Positions 43,887 to 53,452 of a stretch of 64,000 bases of DNA are shown piece by piece. The DNA comes from CAUZIB01 sp963663925. Its GTDB lineage: Bacteria > Acidobacteriota > Vicinamibacteria > Vicinamibacterales > UBA8438. The notes under the pieces are model-generated. The model was not told the DNA's origin and searched no databases. It worked only from the letters and a program-made list of their open reading frames with translations. Numbering within the stretch: position 1 is the stretch's first letter; the number at the start of each line of letters is the position of its first letter. The stretch is taken from contig OZ250139.1 in assembly GCA_965237405.1 (NCBI GenBank), positions 1,116,001 to 1,180,000 of the forward strand. The letters run 5' to 3'. A program made the translations under genes and the position numbers.

Positions 43887-44050
43887 TTGCCAATTTCATC
43901 CAAGCGAGATCAGATTAGGCCTGAGTTATTTTACGCACATTCCGGCTCGGCTGCGCCGAATAATCGCGGCCCCTAGTCGACGATAGCCTTCCTCGCCGCC
44001 CGAGGGTATGCTACGAATGGCCCGCACGTCATACTTGCGCCGTCTGGTCT

Positions 44051-44575
44051 ATGGATTGGAGAGACAGCTTAGCCAATGCGCTCGTAGAGAGCCAGGCCCG
44101 TGAGGTTATGGTCCACTTGCTTGGCAACGTTCCTGGGTTTCCTCCCATCGTGCAGTCATTTCACATCCTTGGTATTGCGGTGGTAATGGCGTCAATCGTC
44201 ATGGTGGACCTGCGCTTTATTGGCATCGCCGTTCCGAGCCAGAACATCAGTGAGATGATTCGTCGCCTGATGCCATGGATGTGGTGGGCGCTTCTGCTCA
44301 ATGCGATAACCGGTTCGGTGTTCGTCATCGCCAACCCGCTTCGCTACTTCTACAACCCAGTTTTTGCATGGAAGTTCACTTTTCTCGTGCCCGTGATCGT
44401 TTTGGCCCTCATTGTTCACAGGTTTAACTTACGGGAGCAGAGGTACTGGGAGCAGTCATTCGGACGGCATATTTCTGGACGACTCATCGCTATCACGTCA
44501 CTGCTCTTATGGATCGGGGTCATCATGGCCGGTCGCTGGATCGCCTATTCTGATTACCTCTACTACTATGAATGA
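44051..44575 (+). CDS. DUF6644-like four-helix membrane protein, first of a pair
   Basis: The 174-residue protein has four membrane helices with a conserved pattern FHILGIAVVMASIVMVDLRF in the first, LMPWMWWALLLNAITGSVFV in the second, then FAWKFTFLVPVIVLALIVHR and LIAITSLLLWIGVIMAGRWI. The His and Asp in helix one could bind haem or metal. Family name is tentative; function is unknown. Its TGA overlaps the start of a homologous gene. Confidence 0.8.
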   Translation: MDWRDSLANALVESQAREVMVHLLGNVPGFPPIVQSFHILGIAVVMASIVMVDLRFIGIAVPSQNISEMIRRLMPWMWWALLLNAITGSVFVIANPLRYFYNPVFAWKFTFLVPVIVLALIVHRFNLREQRYWEQSFGRHISGRLIAITSLLLWIGVIMAGRWIAYSDYLYYYE

Positions 44576-45074
44576 GGACCTCTCGATCCCATTTATTGAA
44601 CTCTGGGAGTGGTTACAGGGCCACCCCACCTCTCAGTACATCGGCTTCACCGCCTGGTTTCCATTTCTAGAATCCATCCACGTCCTAGCCATCGGGCTCG
44701 TCGTCGGTTCGATCCTGATGGTCGACCTTAGACTACTCGGAGTAACAGCGCTCAGTTACCCGGTTAGCCGAATGGTCCGAGAACTCACCCCCTGGACGTG
44801 GGGTGCGGTTGTCGCGGCGAGCGTGACCGGCTTTGGGATGTTCGTCACGCGGGCCACGGCGTATGTGGAGAACCCCGCATTCCAACTGAAGTTTCTCTTT
44901 CTACTGCTTGCTTTCGTCAACATGGCACTCTTTCAGTTCCGTACGTTTCGTCGAGTAAGAAACTGGGATCATGCCGTGTCGATTCCGCTTCCAGCCAAAG
45001 CCACGGGCGCCGCCTCACTCGTCTTATGGGTGGCCATCATCCTCGCGGGCCGTTGGACCGGACACATTATTTGA
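44568..45074 (+). CDS. DUF6644-like four-helix membrane protein, second of a pair
   Basis: The 168-residue protein starts at the ATG at 44,568, overlapping the upstream gene by 8 bp. Helices match its neighbour: SIHVLAIGLVVGSILMVDLR, LTPWTWGAVVAASVTGFGMF, FQLKFLFLLLAFVNMALFQF, GAASLVLWVAIILAGRW. The two proteins probably form a heterodimer, since the genes are translationally coupled and both keep the H-x(15)-D pattern. A longer frame from 44,412 is a shadow. Confidence 0.8.
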   Translation: MNEDLSIPFIELWEWLQGHPTSQYIGFTAWFPFLESIHVLAIGLVVGSILMVDLRLLGVTALSYPVSRMVRELTPWTWGAVVAASVTGFGMFVTRATAYVENPAFQLKFLFLLLAFVNMALFQFRTFRRVRNWDHAVSIPLPAKATGAASLVLWVAIILAGRWTGHII

Positions 45075-45080
45075 TGTGTC

Positions 45081-46025
45081 CTAGGGCGAACCCAGACCCT
45101 GTACCGACGCCCGCTCTTCAGCCCTGGCACCACCCAGAATGCCAACGAGCCCGTAGTTCCCCTCGTGGCAAGAGTATTCATAGATCCGGTAACCTGGCAG
45201 TCGCGGCATCGGGCGCACCGCCGTCCAACGCTGGGTATAGACCCCGGGGTCCTCGATCATAAATTGGTGATCGATCTTGTCAACGCTTACTCGCCTGAAG
45301 CGCTCGACGGCACGTGTGTTCCGCGAGGAGGGAAAGCGATGCCGGGTCTGGTCACTATAATTTGCCGTTTCGACCACGAGCGTGTCGCCCTCCCAGTGCG
45401 CACGTGAGTCGCCGTTCCACTGGCGAATGGCGTCGGACAAGGGTGCACGGTCGTTAAGAGGAATAATCCGAACGTCGTGGATATTCTCGACGAAAATCGC
45501 GACGTAGTCCTCGGTCTGCACAATGTGGTACGTGTTGTTGTAGCCAGTCGACATCGGGGGAACTCCATGATACGTGATGCATCGGTCCCAATTGGTCAAG
45601 TCGAGCCAAGAGTCTGCAGGGTGTTCACTTCGATAGGTCTGCTGGGCGGCCTGTCGCTGCCGCGCGGCCTCTGTGAGTGGCAGCCGACCGTTCGGCGGAT
45701 CCACGATCAGCGACGTTCGGAGATCCGGTGAGACTTTGCCACGGTCGAACCAGTGAATATTGTAGCTGCCTACGCTTCCCGGCTGCGCCGGGCGTTCGCG
45801 AAGGACGGATGCGTTTCGCTCCGCTGCCTCTTCGGGGGTATAGAACTCCCTCTCTCCCATTGAGGTAGGTCTCTGCAGCGGCGTCAGGCTTGCGTATGAC
45901 CACACTCCCTGCAGGTCTGGATCGCCCCACCGGGTGCGGGGGAGGTCATCTCGGGGTTGCGCACTCGCGTTCACTGCGACGAGGCATCCGACTCCAATCA
46001 GCGCAATCGACCGAATAGTAGACAT
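45081..46025 (-). CDS. Secreted protein of the PDLQGVW/CHEGNY family (paralogue 5 of 5)
   Basis: The 314-residue protein is the shortest copy. Signal peptide TIRSIALIGVGCLVAVNASA; GGGGAGAG precedes the ATG. Landmarks are DPDLQGVWSYASLTPLQRP near 36, SLIVDPPNGRLPL near 108, WDRCITYHGVPPMSTGYNNT, VENIHDVRIIPLNDR, GDSRAHWEGDTLVVETANY near 215 and YEYSCHEGNYG near 285. It resembles paralogue 1 in the WDRC..GVP block. Its 3' end converges on the DUF6644-like pair. Confidence 0.88.
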   Translation of the reverse strand: MSTIRSIALIGVGCLVAVNASAQPRDDLPRTRWGDPDLQGVWSYASLTPLQRPTSMGEREFYTPEEAAERNASVLRERPAQPGSVGSYNIHWFDRGKVSPDLRTSLIVDPPNGRLPLTEAARQRQAAQQTYRSEHPADSWLDLTNWDRCITYHGVPPMSTGYNNTYHIVQTEDYVAIFVENIHDVRIIPLNDRAPLSDAIRQWNGDSRAHWEGDTLVVETANYSDQTRHRFPSSRNTRAVERFRRVSVDKIDHQFMIEDPGVYTQRWTAVRPMPRLPGYRIYEYSCHEGNYGLVGILGGARAEERASVQGLGSP

Positions 46026-46167
46026 TGTCTCTCCCCTCAGAACGGTGCCTTCTTAGGACCACACAAGCGGCACTTCCTCCATCATTGTCAAGCAAACACA
46101 ACGTTCGTTGCAAAACGACACCGTGTCAGCCACGGCTACTATCGATGTCATCGTCTGGGAAAGTAAC

Positions 46168-46965
46168 TCAGTTAACCTCAATTTGAGCTGCTCCGAAGAC
46201 ATGGCGACTCGTCGACTCCTGGAGAAACACCACTATGCGAAGGTTCAACCGTTGCCATTCGGGTCGAAGGATAACCTCAGCTGACGCTGCGAAGCGACCT
46301 ACCCCCGGAACATCGAACGTCTCGATCCGCTCTAGATGCCGAACCACGGCAGCATGTCGAAGGCGGCGTCGCGCGTTTTCCCCGAACTGAACGTCGGTCT
46401 CGAGCCCATCCTCCGTCACAGCCAGCATCAGATCGATCGGGCCACTAACGCCAAGCTGAAGAACGTCCGACACAGTGATCTGCACAACGACTCCCTCAGC
46501 AGGTGCATCTGGTTCGATCGCAAGTTCCACCGCAGCTTTCGGCATCCTGGCTGCGTGCAAAATTGCATGCTCGGCCATCATGCGTTGACTTCCAACGAAT
46601 TGCCTTCGACCGTCAACAACCATCTCCGGCGTATAGAGCAAACGCGAACCGAGAATCTTGTGGTAGCTTCGTTGTCGGTCGGTGAACACACTCAAAGAAA
46701 AGGGATCCCGCCAGTTTCCGTTCCAGTACTCGACGTGCTCGCTAAGTGGAATAACCAACACTCCGGGAATATATTGCTCCTGGTGAAGCCTAATCAAGAG
46801 TTCATCGGCAGGCGGACAACTCGCGCACCCCTCTGACGTGAAGAGCTCGACGAGTATCGGTATTCTGGGAGGGTCTTCGGGCTCGGCTAAGATAACCAGC
46901 GTCACTAGCCCAAGTAGTGCGAGACAGCCTACACCCGCGATCCAGACGACTAACCAGCGGGACAT
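46168..46965 (-). CDS. DUF1223 secreted/anchored thioredoxin-like protein
   Basis: The 265-residue protein (start at the ATG at 46,965) has an N-terminal anchor (LVVWIAGVGCLALLGLVTLV) and then the family signature VELFTSEGCASCPPADELL with a CxxC, followed by VLVIPLSEHVEYWNGNWRDP and YTPEMVVDGRRQFVGSQ. This is the DUF1223 family, a thioredoxin-like fold exported in many proteobacteria and Acidobacteriota. A redox role is likely from the CxxC but the partner is unknown. Confidence 0.85.
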   Translation of the reverse strand: MSRWLVVWIAGVGCLALLGLVTLVILAEPEDPPRIPILVELFTSEGCASCPPADELLIRLHQEQYIPGVLVIPLSEHVEYWNGNWRDPFSLSVFTDRQRSYHKILGSRLLYTPEMVVDGRRQFVGSQRMMAEHAILHAARMPKAAVELAIEPDAPAEGVVVQITVSDVLQLGVSGPIDLMLAVTEDGLETDVQFGENARRRLRHAAVVRHLERIETFDVPGVGRFAASAEVILRPEWQRLNLRIVVFLQESTSRHVFGAAQIEVN

Positions 46966-46978
46966 AGACCGCCACTCC

Positions 46979-47757
46979 CTAGGACGGGCGAGCAAGAATG
47001 ACGGCTTCCCAAAGTGTAAAATGCAGGATGCCGGCGACCCAACGTGACTCGAGCATCGACCGGAGAGCGTCGGATGCTTGGCAAATCAGGTTCAGCAGGT
47101 TGGACTTTCCGCGCCTCGAAACTCGCTGGCGGTCGGCCCATTTCTCGAACTTAACCTCTTTGCTCAACCGACGCGTCGCTTCAATCTCAAAACCGGCGCT
47201 GGTTGGAAGCTTCTCAAGCGTGTCGAGCGAATGGACACAGTGATGAGATGGATCACGGACTTTCTCAAACGTGTTGTAGTACTCGGCCGCCGGACGGTCG
47301 TCGACCGTGATGCTATCCGTCAAGCCAAAAAACCGTCAGGCCTGAGCACCCGTCTGAACTCTGACAACGCAATCGTCGCGTTCGGAAAGTGATGAAAGGC
47401 GAGACCGCAGGTAACCAAATTGATAGACCCGGTCGCGACCGGAAGCCGCTCGGCGTCTCCGGCTACCACTCGAATGTTTTCAAGGCCCCTGACCACAGCG
47501 ATCTCAGAGGTCTTCCGGACCATCGCCTTGGTGAAGTCTAAGCCGATAACGCGATCGACATGCGGCGCAAAGGTAAGAGCCGTGTGTCCGGCCCCAGTCG
47601 CCACATCTAAAACCGTCCATTCTGGCTGTGGTCTGGCACCTTCGAGTAGAAGACTCAGGCTGGCACCACTCACATGAATCTCACTGGTAGCGTATTGATC
47701 TGCGACCCCACCGAACTGAGAGCGTACCCTCACCTTTAAAGCATCGGAGAACTGCAT
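46979..47757 (-). pseudogene. SAM-dependent methyltransferase split by a homopolymer frameshift
   Basis: The first piece (to 47,320) has the class I motif LDVATGAGHTALTFAPHVDR, GLDFTKAMV, GDAERLPVATGSINLVTCGL and FRRVLRPDGF. The phase then changes at a six-A run at 47,327-47,332 and continues LTDSITVDDRPAAEYYNTFE, KVRDPSHHCVHSLDTLEKL. Relatives (UbiE/Methyltransf_11 type) read straight through 'RPGG...DS..PED..A..YN..EKLRDPSH'. Adding one base restores a single gene of about 260 codons. Start at 47,757 follows AAGGA. Substrate unknown. Confidence 0.78.
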
Positions 47758-47789
47758 AAACATCGTCCTTCTGCTCAATATCGAACCGA

Positions 47790-48695
47790 CTACTCCAACT
47801 CCTCGTAAATGGCTCGAATCGCCGCATCCATCCGATTTGATGCATATCCAGGATACCTCGTCGTGAGGTCAATCGAGGACACCGCTTCGTCGACGCTCCC
47901 ACCAGCGTCTACGATATCCTTGACAGCAGTCAGCAGGTCGGCCGTAAACCGCTGGTACTCCTCAAGATCGTCCCAGGTCGTGACCGGGATGTGACCAGGA
48001 AGGACTGTGTCAACGGCGTCGATGCCAGCCAGAACCTTCGAAAGCGTGTTCGGAAATTCCACCCCGCTTCCGCCATTGCTGCGATCGAGAAACGGCGCGT
48101 CGCGCCACGGGAACATGTCTCCGGTCTGCATGACGCCAAGCGCCGGGTACACGATGAAGCTGTCACCATCTGTATGTCCCGATCCAAAATAGTACAGCTC
48201 GATCCGGTCCCGACCTTCGCCAAGGATCATATGGTCCTGGTAGGTTCGACTGGGTAAGTACTTAGCGTTCTCGCCCTCAAATGCATCCATTCTCTCCATG
48301 TTCGTCTTGGTGTTATCTTGCGCCACAATTTCCACGATCTTTGGAAAGAAGTTGTTGCTGCCAGTATGGTCCCCGTGAGTGTGGGTGTTGATAACGGTGA
48401 CCACCGGCTTGTCAGTAACACTTCGAATCCGTTCTAGTAGCACCTGCCCCCAGCCAGGGAGTTTCGTATCGACAATGATGACGCCATGCTCTGCAATGAA
48501 AACACCAGTATTGCCACCACTAAACGCGGCGCGATCAGTTGTGCTTGAACCCGTGATGACGTACAGGTTTCCCTTTACCTGCTCTATTTGGGTCGCTTCT
48601 AGCGCGGCCGTCTGGAGGGTTGGAAGGCCACTAAGACTCACCGACAGTGTGCCAACTGCCATAATCACTCCGAGAACGAGACGTCGTGTCGTCAT
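47790..48695 (-). CDS. Secreted metallo-beta-lactamase-fold hydrolase
   Basis: The 301-residue protein is taken from the ATG at 48,695; a longer frame begins inside IS copy 3 and is an artefact. Signal peptide RRLVLGVIMAVGTLSVSLSG. MBL motifs are NTHTHGDHTGSN near 112, GSGHTDGDSFIVYP near 190 and LPGHIPVTTWDD near 240, supplying the two-metal site. C-terminal SSIDLTTRYPGYASNRMDAA matches the SoxH/quinoprotein-relay branch. The decayed gene at 17,619 is its paralogue. IS copy 3 starts about 100 bp upstream and may have displaced its promoter. Confidence 0.88.
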   Translation of the reverse strand: MTTRRLVLGVIMAVGTLSVSLSGLPTLQTAALEATQIEQVKGNLYVITGSSTTDRAAFSGGNTGVFIAEHGVIIVDTKLPGWGQVLLERIRSVTDKPVVTVINTHTHGDHTGSNNFFPKIVEIVAQDNTKTNMERMDAFEGENAKYLPSRTYQDHMILGEGRDRIELYYFGSGHTDGDSFIVYPALGVMQTGDMFPWRDAPFLDRSNGGSGVEFPNTLSKVLAGIDAVDTVLPGHIPVTTWDDLEEYQRFTADLLTAVKDIVDAGGSVDEAVSSIDLTTRYPGYASNRMDAAIRAIYEELE

Positions 48696-48861
48696 AACAT
48701 TGCCCCTAACCTTGGTCTCAATTACGGCTCCCGAACGATCCCGATTCCATATCGCCTGATCCTCACTGAAGACGGTGGGAAAGACAACCTGACTGGTGGG
48801 GCGCCCCAGGGTTTTCTTGGACACTTGATTGCGAGAGAGTTCTCGTAGGAGGAGTGTCGAG

Positions 48862-49221
48862 ATGGAGAAGCACGATCAGGAGTCGGCGGTGGCGGAGGGA
48901 GGCCGGAGGGCGACCGGAGGGGGCCGGTTTTCAGTCGGTCGCAAGAGCGCCGTGGTGATGTGCTTGCTGCGCGGGGAGGATCTCGAGTCCGTGTCGCGGG
49001 AGTGGAGGATCACGGCGGCGCGGGCGTCGCAGTGGCGCGATCAGTTTCTGGCCGCGGGCCAGGCGGGCCTGAAGAGCCGAGCGACGGATGCCCGGGGTGA
49101 AGACAACCGTCGGCTGCGGGCCAAGGTCGGCGAGCTGCTGATGGAGAACGAACTGCTCTACGCGAAGGTGGACCAGCTGGAGGCCGGCTCCCCTTTGGCC
49201 CGGAGGAGGTCGACGCGATGA
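48862..49221 (+). CDS. IS3-family transposase OrfA, copy 3
   Basis: 119 residues from the ATG seven bases after AGGAGGAG (48,847-48,854). HTH plus coiled coil, identical to the other copies. The in-frame TTG at 48,829 lies in the terminal repeat region and is not the start. Confidence 0.92.
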   Translation: MEKHDQESAVAEGGRRATGGGRFSVGRKSAVVMCLLRGEDLESVSREWRITAARASQWRDQFLAAGQAGLKSRATDARGEDNRRLRAKVGELLMENELLYAKVDQLEAGSPLARRRSTR

Positions 49222-50111
49222 GTGGCGCCCATTCGATCTCCACCCGTCGGGCGTACGGCGTGCAGCGGATCTACCGCGTGTGGGAGCGGGCGCGGTCCAG
49301 CGTCTACGCGAGGCGTCACGCGACGAGGTCACGCGCGCCGTGGTGTCGCCGCGGGCCGGTCGGTGCCGCCCCGGACGAGGTGCTGGTCGGCCACATCCGC
49401 CGGGTACTCGAAGCCTCGCCGTTTCATGGCGAGGGGTACCGCAAAGCCTGGGCGAAGCTGCGGGTCGCGGGGATCCGCACCTCGAAGGAGCGGGTGCGGC
49501 GGTTGATGCGGGAGCACGACCTCCAGGCCCCGCACCGCGCGGGGCACGCGCACGGCCCGAAGGCGCATGACGGCACGATCACCACGGAGGCCCCCGATGT
49601 GATGTGGGGAACGGACATGTCGGCCACGGTGACGGTCGGCGAGGGGGCGGCGTTCGTGTTCGTGGCTGTCGATCACTGTACGACCGAGTGCATCGGCCTC
49701 CATGCGGCCAAGAGCGGGAGCCGGTTCGAGGCCCTGGAGCCGATCCGCCAGGGCGTCCGGGAACGCTTCGGCGCCATCGCCAAAGGTGTCGCCAGCGGGC
49801 TTCGTCTTCGTCACGACCACGGATCGAACTACCTGGCCGATGACTTCCAACGGGAGATCAAGTTCTTTGGTATCGAGAGCTCACCGAGCTTCGTGCGGGA
49901 GCCCGAAGGGAATGGCGTCGCTGAGCGCTTCATCCGCACACTGAAGGAGAACGTCTTGTGGGTACGGAGCTTCGAAACGATCGAGGAGCTCCGCCTCGCC
50001 TTGCTTGAGTTCAAGCGGACATACAACGAACAGTGGATGCTTGAGAAGTACGACTATCGAAGCCCAGCCCAGGTGCGACGCGACCGGGTCGGGCTAGACG
50101 CGGCAGCATAG
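49218..50111 (+). CDS. IS3-family transposase OrfB, copy 3
   Basis: 297-residue DDE integrase-core transposase, same sequence as copy 2. ATGA overlap with orfA stands in for the -1 frameshift used by many IS3 elements. Confidence 0.93.
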   Translation: MSGAHSISTRRAYGVQRIYRVWERARSSVYARRHATRSRAPWCRRGPVGAAPDEVLVGHIRRVLEASPFHGEGYRKAWAKLRVAGIRTSKERVRRLMREHDLQAPHRAGHAHGPKAHDGTITTEAPDVMWGTDMSATVTVGEGAAFVFVAVDHCTTECIGLHAAKSGSRFEALEPIRQGVRERFGAIAKGVASGLRLRHDHGSNYLADDFQREIKFFGIESSPSFVREPEGNGVAERFIRTLKENVLWVRSFETIEELRLALLEFKRTYNEQWMLEKYDYRSPAQVRRDRVGLDAAA

Positions 50112-50363
50112 AAGTGATTACCTTCAAACCACTGTCCAAGAACCCTGGGGCGGTACACTGGTCGGTAACACCCGTGGCAACGTTCGGCATCCACCTTGCC
50201 GTCTTACTCCTCGAGGCCGACCACGCCGAAATTACCATTCTTGCACACAAGTACACGCCAAGTAGCTCGGTCGGCAAAAAGGTTATCCTCACAGAGGTGA
50301 CCGATGTGTCAGCTGCTCCTTAAGCTCTAGTGTCGAATATCCTGAGCGCCGACCTAACGATAC

Positions 50364-51125
50364 ATGTCTAGAAGCTTACGAACGCTCGTGTTGATTGCGC
50401 TCAGCGTCACGACGGTCTCCGCCCAGCCGTCATTGGGCGGCTGGGGTCGACCCGATCACCCCTATGACGGTCGGCTTACATTCGCGCGGCTCCGCTGGAC
50501 GGCTGGCTCCTACGGCGCCCCCGTCGCTGGCATGGGTATTAATTTCTGGCTCCACGAGTTCCCCAGAGCCGAGCAAAACCTGATGGCAGTGGTCCACGAT
50601 GTCACGAACATCAACGCCAAGACCGACGGCAGCCTAGTGCTGACTCTCGACGACCCCGAGCTCTTCAAGCACCCGATCGTCACCATGTGGGAACCGGGAT
50701 TCTGGGTAATGACCGACGAGCAGGCCGAGCGCCTTCGCGCCTACCTACTCAAGGGAGGATTCGTGATCTTCAACGACTTCGAGGGAAACCAGTGGCGCAA
50801 CTTCGAAGCTCAAGTAAGGCGGGTCCTACCCCGTGCTCGATGGCTCCCTTTGGATGACACCCATCCCATCTTCCATGCGTTCTTTAGCATCAGCGGTCTC
50901 GACACCCCAAATCCAATGCATCATCATCTCTTCGGTCTCCGACCCGAGTACTTCGGTCTCTTCGAGGACAACGACCCCAAACGTCGGCTCATGGCGATCG
51001 CCAACTACAACACGAACCTCGGGGAGTACTGGCAGGCTGAAGGCTTGGACTTTTGGAGCTTTGAGTCGCTCGGCCTGGGCTTCAGGCTTGGCGTGAACTA
51101 CATGATGTACGGGCTGATTCACTAA
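50364..51125 (+). CDS. DUF4159 secreted protein
   Basis: The 253-residue protein has a signal peptide (LRTLVLIALSVTTVSAQ). The mature domain matches DUF4159: FARLRW early, MWEPGFWVMTDEQAERLRAY, LLKGGFVIFNDFEGNQW, LDDTHPIFHAFF, GLRPEYFGLFEDNDPKRRLM and NYMMYGLIH at the end. The fold is a class I glutamine-amidotransferase-like domain of unknown role, often next to MoxR/VWA gene clusters, which are not seen here. It lies about 200 bp downstream of IS copy 3. Confidence 0.88.
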   Translation: MSRSLRTLVLIALSVTTVSAQPSLGGWGRPDHPYDGRLTFARLRWTAGSYGAPVAGMGINFWLHEFPRAEQNLMAVVHDVTNINAKTDGSLVLTLDDPELFKHPIVTMWEPGFWVMTDEQAERLRAYLLKGGFVIFNDFEGNQWRNFEAQVRRVLPRARWLPLDDTHPIFHAFFSISGLDTPNPMHHHLFGLRPEYFGLFEDNDPKRRLMAIANYNTNLGEYWQAEGLDFWSFESLGLGFRLGVNYMMYGLIH

Positions 51126-51541
51126 CACCGTACGCGTCACCGTTTCCGCGAGCGTCATCCGACCCAGGCCATAGAGCAGACTCGAAACACGTCAACCGTC
51201 CGGTCAGTTTCGCTCGCGGTCGAGACACTCACGGATGTAGGCGTTCATGCGCTCCTCTTCCCTTGTGTAGGACTGCCGGTGGTGACAATCTGTAAACAAC
51301 GACAATGGAAGAATCAGACCCGACAAAGATGCCAGCCCAACCCGTACCCACGTTTGGAATGACGGCATCCGACCTCTTGCCCATCGGTATCAAGATCAAC
51401 CTCGACGCTCTATTCAGCGTCTAAGGCTTTCGCACTTGTGTCCATGTCCCGCTACTAGGCAGAACGCTGCAACTAAACATTCAATAGTATGCGACACGGA
51501 GACCACCGGGACCTACTAAATCGTCCTGGAGACCGTTACGA
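51126..51541. other. 416-bp gap, no gene seen
   Basis: No frame with recognisable content and no clear hairpin. It separates two convergent genes. Confidence 0.4.
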
Positions 51542-52063
51542 TCAACGAGCGTCCCCGCTTGACTGTTCGAGTGCAGCGAATGCTTTTCCGATCCGCACGT
51601 ACTCTTCGTATCGTTCCTGGTATCGCTGTAGCTTCTCCTGCTCAATCTCGCCGAACCGTGCCTCAAGGAGACAAGCCTGCTCGCTGGATGCCTGTGCAAG
51701 CTCTACCTCGACCTCGCTAGCAAGTCGTTTGTAGGTCAGATCGTGCTCTCGCTCCCAGGCAAGCCACACCGCCGTCCAACGCGCGTGCGCGCCTTCGATG
51801 AACTGGGACGAGAACGGAAATGAGCCACGTCCAGCGGCATCAAGCCGACTAAAGGCTTCAGGAAAGACCCTCCGCGCCGACCGCGCGACGCCGGCCCAGG
51901 CCGGAAGCTCCCTCGGCTCGACTTGAACCCGAGCGATGCTGGGTCCGAAGATGCCGATCAGTTTGAGGACAGTCGAGTCTCGGTGCCGGTGGCGCATCTC
52001 CCGTAACAACAACGCCACGCCAACTGCGACGACCAGGGCAATAAAGGAGGTTGCCAGAATCAT
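51542..52063 (-). CDS. Membrane-anchored protein of unknown function
   Basis: The 173-residue protein from the ATG at 52,063 has one N-terminal helix (ILATSFIALVVAVGVALLLR), a middle domain with LKLIGIFGPSIARVQVEPRE and a long charged coiled-coil C-terminus (ASEVEVELAQASSEQACLLE, QEKLQRYQERYEEYVRIGKA). Not recognised. A longer start at 52,192 lies within apt and is unlikely. Same strand as apt, 26 bp downstream, so it may be co-transcribed. Confidence 0.65.
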   Translation of the reverse strand: MILATSFIALVVAVGVALLLREMRHRHRDSTVLKLIGIFGPSIARVQVEPRELPAWAGVARSARRVFPEAFSRLDAAGRGSFPFSSQFIEGAHARWTAVWLAWEREHDLTYKRLASEVEVELAQASSEQACLLEARFGEIEQEKLQRYQERYEEYVRIGKAFAALEQSSGDAR

Positions 52064-52088
52064 TGAAGCGTGTCGCGCGCGCAAGCCT

Positions 52089-52604
52089 TCAGTACTGAAG
52101 GACAGCGTGAATATGCTCGCCGTCGAGTTTCGCGCGACCAGCGAGTCCAACGAGCTCAATGAGAAAGCTGACGCCGACGACGTCTGCTCCACTCCGCTTC
52201 ACCAACCCTACAGTGGCGTTCGCGGTGCCACCCGTGGCCAGTAGGTCATCGACGACCAAGACGCGCTGACCAAGCTCAAGAGCGTCCTTGTGCATCTCGA
52301 TTGAGTCAACACCGTACTCGAGTTCATAGGACGCGCTCACCGTCTTCGAAGGGAGCTTGCCGGGTTTCCGAATCGGAACAAAGCCGACGCCGAGACGATC
52401 AGCAACTGCCGCACCGAAGATGAATCCTCGTGACTCGATCCCCACGACCACGTCGACGCTTGAATCGCGAAACGGGCCCGTCATAGCCTGAATCGCCTGT
52501 TTCAGGCCCGTCCCGTCCTTCAAGAGTGTAGTGATGTCATAGAACAGAATGCCCGGCTTCGGATAGTCTGGAACGTTTCGAATTAGCTTTTTCAATTCCT
52601 CCAT
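52089..52604 (-). CDS. apt: Adenine phosphoribosyltransferase
   Basis: The 171-residue protein makes AMP from adenine and PRPP in purine salvage. It has the N-terminal IRNVPDYPKPGILFYDITTL, the hood sequence VGIESRGFIFGAAVADRLG and the PRPP-binding loop RVLVVDDLLATGGTANATVG near 125. Length is normal for the family. Cytoplasmic homodimer expected. The upstream acylphosphatase gene is on the same strand, 24 bp away. Confidence 0.97.
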   Translation of the reverse strand: MEELKKLIRNVPDYPKPGILFYDITTLLKDGTGLKQAIQAMTGPFRDSSVDVVVGIESRGFIFGAAVADRLGVGFVPIRKPGKLPSKTVSASYELEYGVDSIEMHKDALELGQRVLVVDDLLATGGTANATVGLVKRSGADVVGVSFLIELVGLAGRAKLDGEHIHAVLQY

Positions 52605-52628
52605 GGCAGTCTTTATGCTTCTTCCAGG

Positions 52629-52904
52629 TCACGCACGTATGCGAAAGCTTGTCATGGACCCGTCAGGGAGTCGCTCTTTAACCTCAACGTTCTCTACGCG
52701 CGCGAGCAGTGGCCCCGAGTAAAGTGAACGCTCAAAGCGACTGACCGCTTCATCCTCGCCCTCGGCTACTACTTCGACACTTCCATCCGTGAGGTTTCGC
52801 ACGAAGCCCACGAGCCCATCTCGCCGTGCCACGTCCTCCGCAAAGAACCGAAATCCGACGCCTTGGACCTGACCATGAACCAAGAACCGTCGAGCGATGA
52901 TCAA
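52629..52904 (-). CDS. Acylphosphatase
   Basis: The 91-residue protein (from a TTG at 52,904; a TTG at 52,952 would add 16 residues) hydrolyses acyl phosphates. The catalytic Arg sits in VQGVGFRFFAEDVA and the catalytic Asn in GFVRNLTDGSVEVVAEG. The shorter start gives the usual family length. It lies just upstream of apt. Confidence 0.9.
   Translation of the reverse strand: MIIARRFLVHGQVQGVGFRFFAEDVARRDGLVGFVRNLTDGSVEVVAEGEDEAVSRFERSLYSGPLLARVENVEVKERLPDGSMTSFRIRA

Positions 52905-53452
<548 letters not shown>

Larger units (their letters stand above)
48797..50156 (+). mobile_element. IS3-family insertion sequence, copy 3 (1,360 bp)
   Basis: Begins TGGGGCGCCCCAGGG and ends CCCTGGGGCGGTAC. 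ACTGG flanks both sides (48,792-48,796 and 50,157-50,161), a perfect five-base target duplication. It is inverted relative to copies 1 and 2. OrfA and OrfB are the same as in copy 2. Confidence 0.95.

Noticed and set aside
47790..48824. Longer metallo-beta-lactamase frame beginning at 48,824
   Set aside because: Its first 43 residues come from the IS end and flank. The signal peptide begins at the ATG at 48,695.
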